Positions 1 through 7,105 of a stretch of 7,938 bases of DNA are shown in pieces. The DNA is from Hydrogenophaga sp. GTDB taxonomy: Bacteria; Pseudomonadota; Gammaproteobacteria; Burkholderiales; Burkholderiaceae_C. A model generated the notes under the pieces. It saw only the letters and a list, made by a program, of their open reading frames with translations. It did not search any database and was not told where the DNA came from. Location of the stretch: assembly GCA_030684755.1 (NCBI GenBank), contig JAUXXN010000485.1, forward strand, positions 1 through 7,938, given 5' to 3'. A program made the translations under genes and the position numbers. Positions within the stretch are counted from its first letter, which is position 1. Every line of letters starts with the position of its first letter.

Positions 1-471
<471 letters not shown>

Positions 472-473
472 GT

Positions 474-1256
474 TCAAGCCTTGCCTGTTTTAAGGTGTTG
501 AAGAAAAGGGGCAAAGCCACGCTCGCCCAGCCAGAACTGAATCAGTGAGTCAACGCCCCGGGTGGTGAGGGTGGCGCCGCTCAGGCCGTCTATTTCACCC
601 TCGCGCGTGGCGGCCCCTTTGGCCACACGCACCGCCACCTCGCCTTGGTCGTTGTAGGCCGGCTTGCCCGGCCACTGCGCCTTCCAGTCGGGCTCGTCCA
701 CCTTGGCACCCAGACCGGGGGTTTCTTTGTGTTCGTAAAAGGACAGCCCTTTGACGGTGTTCAGGTCGCCTTCGAGCACCAGAAAACCGTAAAGCATGCC
801 CCACAGACCGGCCCCATACACCGGCAACACCAACTGGCGCAGGCCTTGGTCGCCCGGCAACACATACACCGTGGCAAAGCGCGCCTTGCGCTGGATGCCT
901 GCGGGGTCGTCGCCCTTCATGGACACCGACAAAGCCGGGTCGCGGGCAGCCTTGCGTGCGTCGTAGGTGCGCGGATCGATGCCAGCGGCCTTCATTTCGT
1001 CGTCGCTCGCATAGCGCCCGGTGTCTAGGTTGACCAAGCGCACTTCGAACTCCGCAAACATGCGGTCGATGTCGGCCCGGCTTTGGCCCGGCTGCAACAA
1101 ACCAGCCGCAGCCAGAATGTTTTTGTTGCGGTCCAGCAGGCGGTTGGCCTCTTGCTGGGGCTTGAGACCGATGGCGGCGGTGGACACCAGCACCGAGCAG
1201 CCCAAGCACAACAGCAGGGCAACGGTCAGGGTTTGTTTGGCGGTTTGTTTACCCAT
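474..1256 (-). CDS. nqrC: Na+-translocating NADH:quinone reductase subunit C (covalent FMN)
   Basis: NqrC carries a covalently bound FMN on a large periplasmic domain anchored by an N-terminal helix, and relays electrons within the sodium pump. The ATG at 1256 gives 260 residues, close to the usual length of about 257. An in-frame TTG at 1265 would add three residues but is less likely. A hydrophobic anchor spans about residues 9-32 ([21 protein letters not shown]). Family motifs follow: [14 protein letters not shown] near the middle of the C-terminal half, then the flavinylation signature [12 protein letters not shown], whose threonine is residue 229 and is the expected phosphoester FMN site. 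The start overlaps the nqrB end by 8 nt (ATGGGTAA), and GGAG sits about 11 nt upstream of the ATG. Attachment of FMN needs the ApbE flavin transferase, which is not encoded in this window. The protein looks intact and the call is secure. Confidence 0.97.
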   Translation of the reverse strand: MGKQTAKQTLTVALLLCLGCSVLVSTAAIGLKPQQEANRLLDRNKNILAAAGLLQPGQSRADIDRMFAEFEVRLVNLDTGRYASDDEMKAAGIDPRTYDARKAARDPALSVSMKGDDPAGIQRKARFATVYVLPGDQGLRQLVLPVYGAGLWGMLYGFLVLEGDLNTVKGLSFYEHKETPGLGAKVDEPDWKAQWPGKPAYNDQGEVAVRVAKGAATREGEIDGLSGATLTTRGVDSLIQFWLGERGFAPFLQHLKTGKA

Positions 1257-2466
1257 TGCGTGCAAGTCTCCGTTTCATGTTGGCCCGAATGACGAAGTGA
1301 TCGATCAGCGGTGCAAACAGGTTGGCGAACAAAATGGCCAGCATCATGCCCTCGGGGAAGGCGGGATTGACCACCCGAATCAGCACCACCATGAAGCCAA
1401 TCAGCGCACCAAACAGCCATTTGCCGGTGCTGGTCATGGAAGCCGACACCGGGTCGGTGGCCATAAAAATCATGCCGAAGGCAAAGCCACCGAGCACAAA
1501 ATGCCACCAAAAAGGCATGGCCATCATGGGGTTGGTGTCGGAGCCGATGGCATTGAACAGCAAGCTGGTGGCCACCATGCCCAAGAACACACCGACCACA
1601 ATGCGCCACGAGGCAATGCCGGTCCAGAGCAGTACCGCGCCGCCGAGCAAAATGGCTGCAGTTGAGACCTCGCCAATGCTGCCTTGCATGTTGCCAAAGA
1701 AGGCGTCAAACCAAGTCAGCGCCTGGCCGCTCGGGTGGGCCAATGCTTCCACGCCGCCCAAAGCGGCTTGGCCAAGCGCCGTGGCACCGCTGAAACCATC
1801 CACTGCCGTCCAGACACCGTCGCCCGAAATCTGGGCCGGGTAGGCGAAGAACAGAAAGGCGCGGCCAGTCAACGCGGGGTTGAGGAAGTTTTTGCCGGTA
1901 CCGCCAAACACCTCTTTGCCCACCACGACGCCAAAGCTGATGCCCAGCGCCACCTGCCACAACGGAATGTCGGGAGGCAGGATGAGTGCAAACAGGACGG
2001 AGGTGACGAAGAAGCCTTCGTTGATCTCGTGCCCGCGAACGGAGGCAAAAAGCACCTCCCAGAAGCCGCCCACGATGAACGTGACGGCGTAAATGGGCAA
2101 GAAATAAGCCGCCCCGTGCCAGAAACAGTCCCACCAATTGGCGGGGTCGTAGCCAGCAGCCAAACCAATCAGCGCACCGCGCCAGCCTTCCACCTCTGCC
2201 ATGCCCATTTGGGCCATGGCGGTGTTGGCCTGAAAGCCCACGTTGTACATGCCCCAGAACATGGCCGGGAAGGTGCACATCCAAACGGTGATCATGACCC
2301 TTTTAAGGTCTATGCCGTCACGCACATGGGCGCCGCTGTGGGTGACGCTTTTGGGCGAGTAAAAAATGGTGTCGGCCGCTTCGTACAGTGCGTAGTAGCG
2401 GTGCCATTTGCCCCCTTTGAGGAAATGGGGCTCGATGCTGTCTAGGAATGAGCGGAGTGCTTGCAT
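1249..2466 (-). CDS. nqrB: Na+-translocating NADH:quinone reductase subunit B (covalent FMN, quinone site)
   Basis: NqrB is the main membrane subunit of the sodium pump. It bears a covalent FMN, and in the family it contributes the quinone and riboflavin sites and the ion path. The ATG at 2466 gives 405 residues (family about 410-415), starting [19 protein letters not shown] at 2472 in the same frame would overlap nqrA and is a weaker choice, because the ATG has an AAGG-type ribosome binding site at good spacing inside the nqrA end. Visible family blocks are [18 protein letters not shown] (about 41-58), [11 protein letters not shown] (about 143-153), [20 protein letters not shown] (191-210), and the flavinylation motif [10 protein letters not shown] with Thr229 as the expected FMN attachment residue. 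Many hydrophobic segments alternate with short loops, as expected of a polytopic protein. It starts 2 nt after the nqrA stop and ends inside nqrC. No sign of damage. Confidence 0.97.
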   Translation of the reverse strand: MQALRSFLDSIEPHFLKGGKWHRYYALYEAADTIFYSPKSVTHSGAHVRDGIDLKRVMITVWMCTFPAMFWGMYNVGFQANTAMAQMGMAEVEGWRGALIGLAAGYDPANWWDCFWHGAAYFLPIYAVTFIVGGFWEVLFASVRGHEINEGFFVTSVLFALILPPDIPLWQVALGISFGVVVGKEVFGGTGKNFLNPALTGRAFLFFAYPAQISGDGVWTAVDGFSGATALGQAALGGVEALAHPSGQALTWFDAFFGNMQGSIGEVSTAAILLGGAVLLWTGIASWRIVVGVFLGMVATSLLFNAIGSDTNPMMAMPFWWHFVLGGFAFGMIFMATDPVSASMTSTGKWLFGALIGFMVVLIRVVNPAFPEGMMLAILFANLFAPLIDHFVIRANMKRRLARNG

Positions 2467-2468
2467 GC

Positions 2469-3821
2469 TCAACCTTCTTTCTCAATGCGGGTGAGGTTGT
2501 CGCGCAGGATGTCGCCGTATTCGTATTTGCCAGGGCAAACATAGGTACACAGGGCCAGATCTTCTTCGTCCAGCTCCAGCGCACCGAGCTGCTCGGCCAC
2601 CTCCAGGTCGCCCACAATCAGCGCGCGCAACAACTGGGTGGGCAAGATGTCCAGGGGCATCACTTTTTCATAGGCACCAATGGGCACCATGGCCCGAGGC
2701 GAACCGTTGGTGCTGGTGTTCATGGCAAAACGCTTGCCCGCCATGAACTGCGACAGGTAAATGCGCATGACCGAAAAACGGTCGGCGCCGGGAGACATCC
2801 AGCCCATGAACTCGCGCTCATGCCCTTCGGGCAACACCGACACGTGCAGGTGATAACGTCCCAAATAGGCCAAGTGGTCAGCCGCCTTGCGGCCTGAAAG
2901 CACCGAACCCGACACAGTACGGTGGATGCCCGACAGCAGTTCACCTTGAGTGAGTTGGTCTAGGCTGGCGCCCACGCGGGTACGCAACAGCCGGGGCCGC
3001 TGCACCGACGGACCGGCCAAAGCCACCACGCGGCTCAGGTCGAGCGCGCCGGTGGTGAACAAACGGCCTATGGCAATGACGTCTTGGTAATGCACGCTCC
3101 ACACTTGGCGGTGGCGGCTTGCGGGCATGAGGTGGTGAATGTGTGTGCCGCTCAGGCCCGCTGGGTGGGGCCCGTCAAAGGCTTGGGTGCGCACCTGCTG
3201 CGACTGAGACGCGGGCAAACGGGTGCCGGGTGCATGGCAGACGAACACCGTAGGCGCCAAACGGGCCAGCGCATCCAGACCAGCGGCAAAAGCATCGGCG
3301 CCCTCGTCCAGCACCGGCTGGGGGTCAAAGCCCAGCGGGTGCGTGTCCATCACGTTGACAAAGATGGCGGCGGGCTGGGCGTCCAGCGCGGGCACTTTGC
3401 TGTAGGGCCGGGTGCGCAAGGCGGTCCAAAGGCCGCTGTCCACCAAGTTTTTGACCACCTCTTCGCGGGGCAAGCGGGTCAAGGCATCCAAGCCGAAACT
3501 TGGGAAGCGGATGGCGTTGTGTTCGGCCCCTTGAGGCGCCACATCAATCACCAGCGACTCAAAGAAGCGCTGCGGGCCACGGTGAATGGCTTGCACGGTG
3601 CCGCTGGCGGGGGCGGTGTAGAGGACGCCCGGGTTTTTTTTGTCCTCGAACAGCACCTGGCCGAGGCGAACCGTGTCGCCCTCTTGCACCCGCATGGTCG
3701 GGCGCAGCCCCACGTAGTCGGGACCGAGCAGGGCCACCGAGCGGGGAGCGGGTGCGGCTTCGAGCTGGGAAGCTGGGACGCCAGCCAGTGGCAGGTCCAG
3801 GCCTTTTTTGATCTTGATCAT
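2469..3821 (-). CDS. nqrA: Na+-translocating NADH:quinone reductase subunit A
   Basis: NqrA is the peripheral cytoplasmic subunit of the sodium-pumping NADH:quinone reductase and docks on NqrB near the quinone site. The ATG at 3821 gives 450 residues, matching the family (about 446). The N-terminus [16 protein letters not shown] is the classic NqrA start, so the open frame that continues 90 codons upstream is not coding. A barrel-sandwich (biotinyl-like) region lies at about 40-80, with [15 protein letters not shown] and [12 protein letters not shown]. The middle holds [15 protein letters not shown], and the C-terminus has the conserved [12 protein letters not shown] with Cys425 and Cys429, followed by NLTRIEKEG. 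It is the first gene of the nqr run. No canonical Shine-Dalgarno sits 5-12 nt upstream of the ATG; the nearest GGAG is over 20 nt away. The stop is followed after 2 nt by nqrB. The call is secure; only the translation signal is unusual. Confidence 0.97.
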   Translation of the reverse strand: MIKIKKGLDLPLAGVPASQLEAAPAPRSVALLGPDYVGLRPTMRVQEGDTVRLGQVLFEDKKNPGVLYTAPASGTVQAIHRGPQRFFESLVIDVAPQGAEHNAIRFPSFGLDALTRLPREEVVKNLVDSGLWTALRTRPYSKVPALDAQPAAIFVNVMDTHPLGFDPQPVLDEGADAFAAGLDALARLAPTVFVCHAPGTRLPASQSQQVRTQAFDGPHPAGLSGTHIHHLMPASRHRQVWSVHYQDVIAIGRLFTTGALDLSRVVALAGPSVQRPRLLRTRVGASLDQLTQGELLSGIHRTVSGSVLSGRKAADHLAYLGRYHLHVSVLPEGHEREFMGWMSPGADRFSVMRIYLSQFMAGKRFAMNTSTNGSPRAMVPIGAYEKVMPLDILPTQLLRALIVGDLEVAEQLGALELDEEDLALCTYVCPGKYEYGDILRDNLTRIEKEG

Positions 3822-4122
3822 GGTTTCGGATGAGGCGTAGCAGCTCCATGGAACAGACAAGGGGGACGGGGTGACCCGGCAAGTGAGATTTGCGTTCCGA
3901 GCCGTGGCAGTAACCACACAAAGCCGCGAACGGGCCTTGTCAGAACGCAAAAGGGGGGCAAGAAAGAATGGATTGAGAAGCAACCGATACCGTCCAGCGG
4001 TGCGTATGTTAACGCAGTAGCTTTTCCAAAACTTACCACTGGCTGGCAGAGTAGCTGAAAAGGCAGGAAGGAATTGGACACGGCTCAACAATCAAACCGA
4101 AGTACGCAAAAAACACCGCCCA
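3822..4122 (-). other. 301-bp gene-free spacer, presumed nqr operon leader
   Basis: No credible gene is present; open frames crossing it lack family resemblance and are extensions of nqrA or antisense noise. Because nqrA starts the nqr run and the upstream gene is functionally unrelated, the nqr promoter probably lies here, but I found no convincing -35/-10 pair. The best -10-like hexamer on the minus strand is TAACAT near 4008, and it lacks a good -35 partner. The stretch is more AT-rich than the flanking genes. It contains a perfect 9-bp inverted repeat (separate entry) and two AGCTACT direct repeats about 30 nt apart. A run of T on the minus strand just past the DUF445 stop (4108-4113) has no clear stem before it, so I do not call a terminator. 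Confidence 0.6.
3889..3951. repeat. Perfect 9-bp inverted repeat with 45-nt spacer upstream of nqrA
   Basis: On the plus strand TTTGCGTTC occupies 3889-3897 and its exact reverse complement GAACGCAAA occupies 3943-3951. The pair lies about 70-130 nt upstream of the nqrA start and so probably within or next to its leader. The spacer can also form a small GTGG/CCAC stem (GTGGCAGTAACCAC). This could be a two-site operator, a leader hairpin or chance; nothing in the sequence decides. The arms are observed; a regulatory role is inference. Confidence 0.35.
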
Positions 4123-5415
4123 TCACCCCATCCACCCCTGCACCACAGGCAGCACCAGCGCCGCCTGCGTAGCAGCATGCAGCAGCAGGCCCACCAGCGC
4201 GCCCACCAGGGTGCCGTTGATGCGGATGAATTGCAGGTCGCGGCCGATGTTGTTTTCTAGGGTGCGGCTCATGTCGTGGGCGTCCCAGGCCTGCACGCGC
4301 TGGGCCACGAATTCGATGATGGTTTCGCGGCTGTTGTCCAGCAGGCGCAGCAGCAGGTGCTGGGCTTGGGTGTTGAGCCAAATGCGCAAGGGGGCATCGT
4401 TCAGCAACTGCTGTCCGGCGGCTTGCACCACGGTGGCGATGCGCTCGGCCAGGGCGGTTTCGGGCTTGAGGGCGTCGGCGCGCAGGGTGGTCATGAGCTC
4501 GTGCCACCAGGCTTCAATGGGGGTTTTCCATTCAGGTTGGTCCAGCCAGGCGTCGCGCCACAGGGCGGTGCGGGCCTGCCAGTCGGGGTCGGTTTGCAGG
4601 CGTTGGATGGACTCAAGCATCCAGCCATCAAAGCGTTGGCGCAGTTCGTGGTGCGGATCGGCGGCCACGTCGGCCAGGGTGCGGGTGAGCGCGGCCACGA
4701 GTTTGCGGGTGGCCAGGCGGGCGGCCATTTGGTCGAGCCCGAGGTATTTGAGTTCTTTGAGTTCGCGAGCGATGGCGTCGGTGAGTTTGTCTTGAACCGC
4801 TTCTTGCCCGGCCCAGCCGGAAAGCTGTTGCAACAGGCCGTTGAGCCACTGCTGGTGGTGGCCGTGGGCGGTGAGTGCGGCCAGCGCTTGTCCGCCCAGG
4901 GTGGCCAGGTCCAGTTGGCGCAGCAGGCGCTGCACGAGTTGTGCCACCCAATGGCGCGCGGGGGTTTGGTCGAGCGCGCTGAGCAGGGCGGGTGTGGCGC
5001 TTTGCAGCCACTGGCCGACGCGATGGGCGGCTTCGGGCTGGGCCAACCAGTGGCCGAGGGCGCTGGCTACGTCCCAGCGGGCCAGGCGGGGTTGCACGTG
5101 TTCGGCGGCCAGGAAATGTTCGCCCAAAAAACGGGCCAGCTGCGCGCCCAGCCGGTCTTTGTTGGCCACGATGATGGCGGTGTGTGGAATGGGCAACCCC
5201 AGCGGATGGCGAAACAAAGCGACCACGGCGAACCAGTCGGCCAGGGCGCCGATCATGGCGGCTTCGGCAGCGGCGGCCACGTAGCCCCAGGCGGTATGGC
5301 GCGGCTCCAGCAGGGTGGCTACCACGTACACCGCGCCAGCCAGCACGAGCAAGCCCAGGGCCAGGGTTTTCATGCGGGCGAGGCTGTAGGGCGTGTCGGT
5401 GCGGGTGGGGTTCAT
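4123..5415 (-). CDS. DUF445 family membrane protein (YjiN-like)
   Basis: This is a predicted inner-membrane protein of the DUF445 family, of which Escherichia coli YjiN is a member; the molecular function is not established. The ATG at 5415 gives 430 residues. Two hydrophobic segments lie at the N-terminus (about 17-36 and 42-68), including EAAMIGALADWFAVVALFRH and then LGLPIPHTAIIVANKDRLG, the most recognisable family block. A long, mostly helical, charged middle (about 90-380) follows, then GRDLQFIRINGTLVGALVG and a last hydrophobic segment ending at the C-terminus. The hairpin-plus-terminal-helix layout is typical of the family. The start is the least certain part: GGAGG ends only 2 nt before this ATG, closer than usual, and Met15 is an alternative without a better site. 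It begins 46 bp after the cobC stop on the same strand, so it may ride on the cob transcript, but nothing suggests a role in cobalamin or sodium-pump chemistry. Confidence 0.9.
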   Translation of the reverse strand: MNPTRTDTPYSLARMKTLALGLLVLAGAVYVVATLLEPRHTAWGYVAAAAEAAMIGALADWFAVVALFRHPLGLPIPHTAIIVANKDRLGAQLARFLGEHFLAAEHVQPRLARWDVASALGHWLAQPEAAHRVGQWLQSATPALLSALDQTPARHWVAQLVQRLLRQLDLATLGGQALAALTAHGHHQQWLNGLLQQLSGWAGQEAVQDKLTDAIARELKELKYLGLDQMAARLATRKLVAALTRTLADVAADPHHELRQRFDGWMLESIQRLQTDPDWQARTALWRDAWLDQPEWKTPIEAWWHELMTTLRADALKPETALAERIATVVQAAGQQLLNDAPLRIWLNTQAQHLLLRLLDNSRETIIEFVAQRVQAWDAHDMSRTLENNIGRDLQFIRINGTLVGALVGLLLHAATQAALVLPVVQGWMG

Positions 5416-5461
5416 GGCCTCCAGTGTGCCTGCATGGCGCGGGTCTGCGGGCGTGGGCTGC

Positions 5462-6028
5462 TCACCAGTCGATGCACAGGTGACCGCCGGGTGCAGGTGC
5501 GTCTGTGGGCCACTGGTCCACGCTGCCAATCGCCACAGGCAGCGGCCCTGCACCTTGGGTGGCCACGAACTGCACGGCGCGGATCACGCCCGCGTGCGTG
5601 ACCCACACCGCCTCTGGCACTTGCGCGGCGCGCAGACTTTGCAGGGCTTGCGCCACGCGGTCGATGACTTGCTGGGTGCTCTCAGCGCCGCCAAAACGGT
5701 GGTGCGCAAAGTCGGCCATCCATACGTCAAAGGCGCTGCGCGGCACGGCGTCCCAGGGTTGCAGTTCCCAGCAACCAAAGTTCATTTCGTTCAGGCGCGG
5801 GTCGGTGCTGGGCGGGCCCAGGTCGGGCCGCAGCTGTTGCAATGCCTGCGCCAAAGCTTGGGCGCGGCCCAGGGCCGATACCCACACCGGCAGGCCCACG
5901 GGCAACAACTTGGCGGCGGCTTGGGCGGCTTGCAGAGTGAGCGCGGCGTGCGCGGGCACATCGCTGGCGCCATAGCAAAGACCGGCGGGCAGATCCACCT
6001 GGGCGTGTCGCAGCAGCCAGAGTTTCAC
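5462..6028 (-). CDS. cobC: Histidine phosphatase family protein, probable alpha-ribazole phosphatase
   Basis: The likely reaction is removal of the 5'-phosphate from alpha-ribazole phosphate or adenosylcobalamin 5'-phosphate in the nucleotide-loop branch of cobalamin synthesis, in the cytoplasm. The chosen start is a GTG at 6028 giving 188 residues that begin MKLWLLRHAQVDLPAGLCYG. The RHA triad (Arg7, nucleophile His8) is at the very N-terminus as in other histidine phosphatases. Arg55 in SALGRAQALA, Glu81 in LNEMNFGCWE and the second catalytic His145 in WVTHAGVIRA complete the expected active site. The segment PAGLCYGASDVPA is typical of CobC rather than of phosphoglycerate mutases. The GTG overlaps the cobS stop by 4 nt (GTGA), indicating coupled translation. 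The frame stays open upstream into cobS, but those residues do not fit the family. Substrate assignment rests on motif style and the cobS/cobT neighbours; the superfamily call is near certain. Confidence 0.9.
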   Translation of the reverse strand: MKLWLLRHAQVDLPAGLCYGASDVPAHAALTLQAAQAAAKLLPVGLPVWVSALGRAQALAQALQQLRPDLGPPSTDPRLNEMNFGCWELQPWDAVPRSAFDVWMADFAHHRFGGAESTQQVIDRVAQALQSLRAAQVPEAVWVTHAGVIRAVQFVATQGAGPLPVAIGSVDQWPTDAPAPGGHLCIDW

Positions 6029-6825
6029 AGCGCCAACGCCAGACCGAGGTAAAAACACACCTCGCTCACCTGCTGCGTGGCGCCCAGGCCGTCGCCGGTA
6101 AAGCCTTGCAAGCGGCGGTGCAGCAGGCGCCACATCCAGCCCATGCCCATGAGCGAGGCCACCACCGCCAGCGCCCAAGGCGCACCCGGCAACAGCCAAC
6201 CAGCCAGCGCCATGGCCAGCACCCACCACAGCAGCCCCGCCAGGAGCCCCGCCACGGCAATGGTTTCGGCCAGCGGTTTGGACTTGGACTGCGGCGTGTC
6301 CCCCACATGCGCCAGCGTGCGGATAACGAACAGCGGCATGAGCCGCGAAGTGACATGCGCGGCAAACAACGCCAGCGCGGCCAGCCAAGCGCCACCGGCC
6401 TGCGCCAGCAACACCAGCAGCGCCACCTTGGCGGCCACCGCCAACACCAGCGCCAAGGCGCCGTAGGTGCCCACGCGGGAATCTTTCATGATGTCGAGCG
6501 CACGCTCCCGGTTCAGGGAGCCGCCCAGCCCGTCCACCAGATCGGCCAGGCCGTCTTCATGGAAGGCGCCGGTCAGCAGCACGCTGAACACGGTGCATGC
6601 CACTGCCGCGACCCACGGCGCGGCGGGTTGCGCGGGCAAGGCCAGCCACAGGCCGTAAAACACCGCCGCACTGAGCCCGCCCACCACCCAGCCCACGCCC
6701 GGAAAATGCGCCGCACTGGCGCGCAACATGGCCGGGCTGAAACCCACCCAGTCGGCCAGCCGACCGGTGATGGGAATGCGTGTGAAGAACTGGATGGCGA
6801 GCAGGAAGTGGCGCAAGGGCAGCAT
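6025..6825 (-). CDS. cobS: Adenosylcobinamide-GDP ribazoletransferase (cobalamin synthase)
   Basis: CobS is an integral inner-membrane enzyme that joins adenosylcobinamide-GDP to alpha-ribazole or its phosphate, forming adenosylcobalamin (phosphate) and GMP. The ATG at 6825 gives 266 residues, slightly above the usual 245-260. The N-terminus MLPLRHFLLAIQFFTRIPIT matches the family. The key acidic block is GAFHEDGLADLVDGLGG (about 86-102), followed by RALDIMKDSRVGTYGALAL (about 108-126), which carries the metal and phosphate binding residues of the family. The C-terminus has FTGDGLGATQQVSEVCFYLG. Between these lie several alanine- and leucine-rich membrane segments. The stop overlaps the cobC start. 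No Shine-Dalgarno is visible before the ATG (upstream bases are CACACCACCAC), which is odd next to the well-signposted nqr genes, and the 280-bp repeat-filled spacer separates it from cobT. The identification is secure and the start fairly so. Confidence 0.95.
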   Translation of the reverse strand: MLPLRHFLLAIQFFTRIPITGRLADWVGFSPAMLRASAAHFPGVGWVVGGLSAAVFYGLWLALPAQPAAPWVAAVACTVFSVLLTGAFHEDGLADLVDGLGGSLNRERALDIMKDSRVGTYGALALVLAVAAKVALLVLLAQAGGAWLAALALFAAHVTSRLMPLFVIRTLAHVGDTPQSKSKPLAETIAVAGLLAGLLWWVLAMALAGWLLPGAPWALAVVASLMGMGWMWRLLHRRLQGFTGDGLGATQQVSEVCFYLGLALAL

Positions 6826-6920
6826 GTGGTGGTGTGAGGTGCGGCTGGATGGATGGGTTTTGGGTTGCTGGCTAAGGGCGGATAGGGTTCATCATGGTTG
6901 GCCTGCCCATGCTCGGGCCT

Positions 6921-6954
6921 GCCCCCATCCCAACCTTCCCCCAGCGGGGGAAGG
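6921..6954 (+). repeat. REP-like palindrome, left arm
   Basis: The copy begins GCCCCCATCCCAA and then forms a perfect 9-bp stem: CCTTCCCCC (6934-6942), loop AGC (6943-6945), GGGGGAAGG (6946-6954). It is 31/34 identical to the reverse complement of the right arm, differing at 6928, 6936 and 6952. Positions 6936 and 6952 pair with each other in the stem, so that change is compensatory. Confidence 0.85.
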
Positions 6955-6982
6955 GTCAAGACAGCGCTGCGGCTTGGCGCTG

Positions 6983-7009
6983 GCGGGTGGGGTAGGCTGC
7001 CCCATCCGC
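6983..7009. repeat. Central 12-bp hairpin of the element
   Basis: Bases 6983-6994 can pair with 6998-7009 over 12 bp, ten Watson-Crick and two G-U/T-G (6987 with 7005, 6993 with 6999), leaving the 3-nt loop GGC (6995-6997). The core is GGGGTA-GGC-TGCCCC. It lies roughly midway between the two arms. A further CAAGACA at 7009-7015 repeats the heptamer found beside the left arm. Confidence 0.6.
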
Positions 7010-7054
7010 AAGACACCCCTTGGGCACAGCGTCTGAGCGCGAACATGTCTTGCT

Positions 7055-7088
7055 CCCTCCCCCGCTGGGGGAGGGTTGGGGTGGGGGC
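7055..7088 (-). repeat. REP-like palindrome, right arm (inverted)
   Basis: On the plus strand the stem is CCCTCCCCC (7055-7063), loop GCT (7064-7066), GGGGGAGGG (7067-7075), a perfect 9-bp hairpin, followed by the tail TTGGGGTGGGGGC to 7088. It is the inverted partner of the left arm. It starts 17 nt beyond the cobT stop on the minus strand, so it would be the first structure in the mRNA after cobT, but no U-tract follows. Confidence 0.85.
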
Positions 7089-7105
7089 TTGCGTGGCATG
7101 CCGTT

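Larger units (their letters stand above)
6921..7088. mobile_element. REPIN-like element: two inverted REP-type hairpins around a central hairpin
   Basis: Two 34-nt copies in opposite orientation (6921-6954 and 7055-7088) bound 100 nt of DNA. Similarity continues inward: CAAGACA at 6957-6963 matches the complement TGTCTTG at 7046-7052, and GCGCT at 6964-6968 matches AGCGC at 7036-7040 after a short indel. The interior holds a third hairpin. Paired inverted REP sequences of this kind are called REPINs and are mobilised in trans by RAYT transposases; no such gene is in the window. Observed: the structure. Inferred: mobility. It could equally be a cluster of independently arising palindromes. Confidence 0.45.
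6826..7105. other. 280-bp cobT-cobS spacer filled by hairpin repeats
   Basis: The part nearest cobS (about 6826-6920) holds no recognisable gene, promoter or ribosome binding site. The rest (6921-7088) is an inverted-repeat element made of three hairpins, described separately. None of the hairpins is followed by a U-tract on either strand, so I do not call an intrinsic terminator, though they could still cause partial termination or protect mRNA ends. Open frames through this DNA encode proline- and glycine-rich stretches such as TPTLPQRGRE and LPPLGEGWDGG, which are translation artefacts of the repeats. Confidence 0.75.

Noticed and set aside
3985..4030. Possible sigma-70 promoter for nqrA around TAACAT
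   Set aside because: The -10 candidate matches four of six consensus bases, but no reasonable -35 hexamer sits 16-18 nt upstream.
3822..4091. Upstream extension of the nqrA frame to 4091
   Set aside because: NqrA proteins begin at MIKIKKGL. The 90 extra codons have no family match and low-quality composition, so they are treated as untranslated leader.
4100..4135. Possible terminator after the DUF445 gene
   Set aside because: There is a T-run on the minus strand at 4108-4113, but I could not find a convincing GC-rich stem directly before it.
4276..5601. Long plus-strand open frame (441 codons) opposite the DUF445 gene
   Set aside because: Long antisense frames are common in high-GC DNA. 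Its Gly/Gln-rich composition has no recognisable domain, whereas the minus strand carries clear DUF445 blocks.
6921..7088. CRISPR array
   Set aside because: There are only two copies, in inverted orientation, with no regularly spaced direct repeats.
6826..7105. Cobalamin riboswitch in the cobT-cobS spacer
   Set aside because: The spacer is a symmetric repeat element; I see no B12-box-like segment or multi-helix riboswitch layout, and any riboswitch would more likely precede cobT outside the window.
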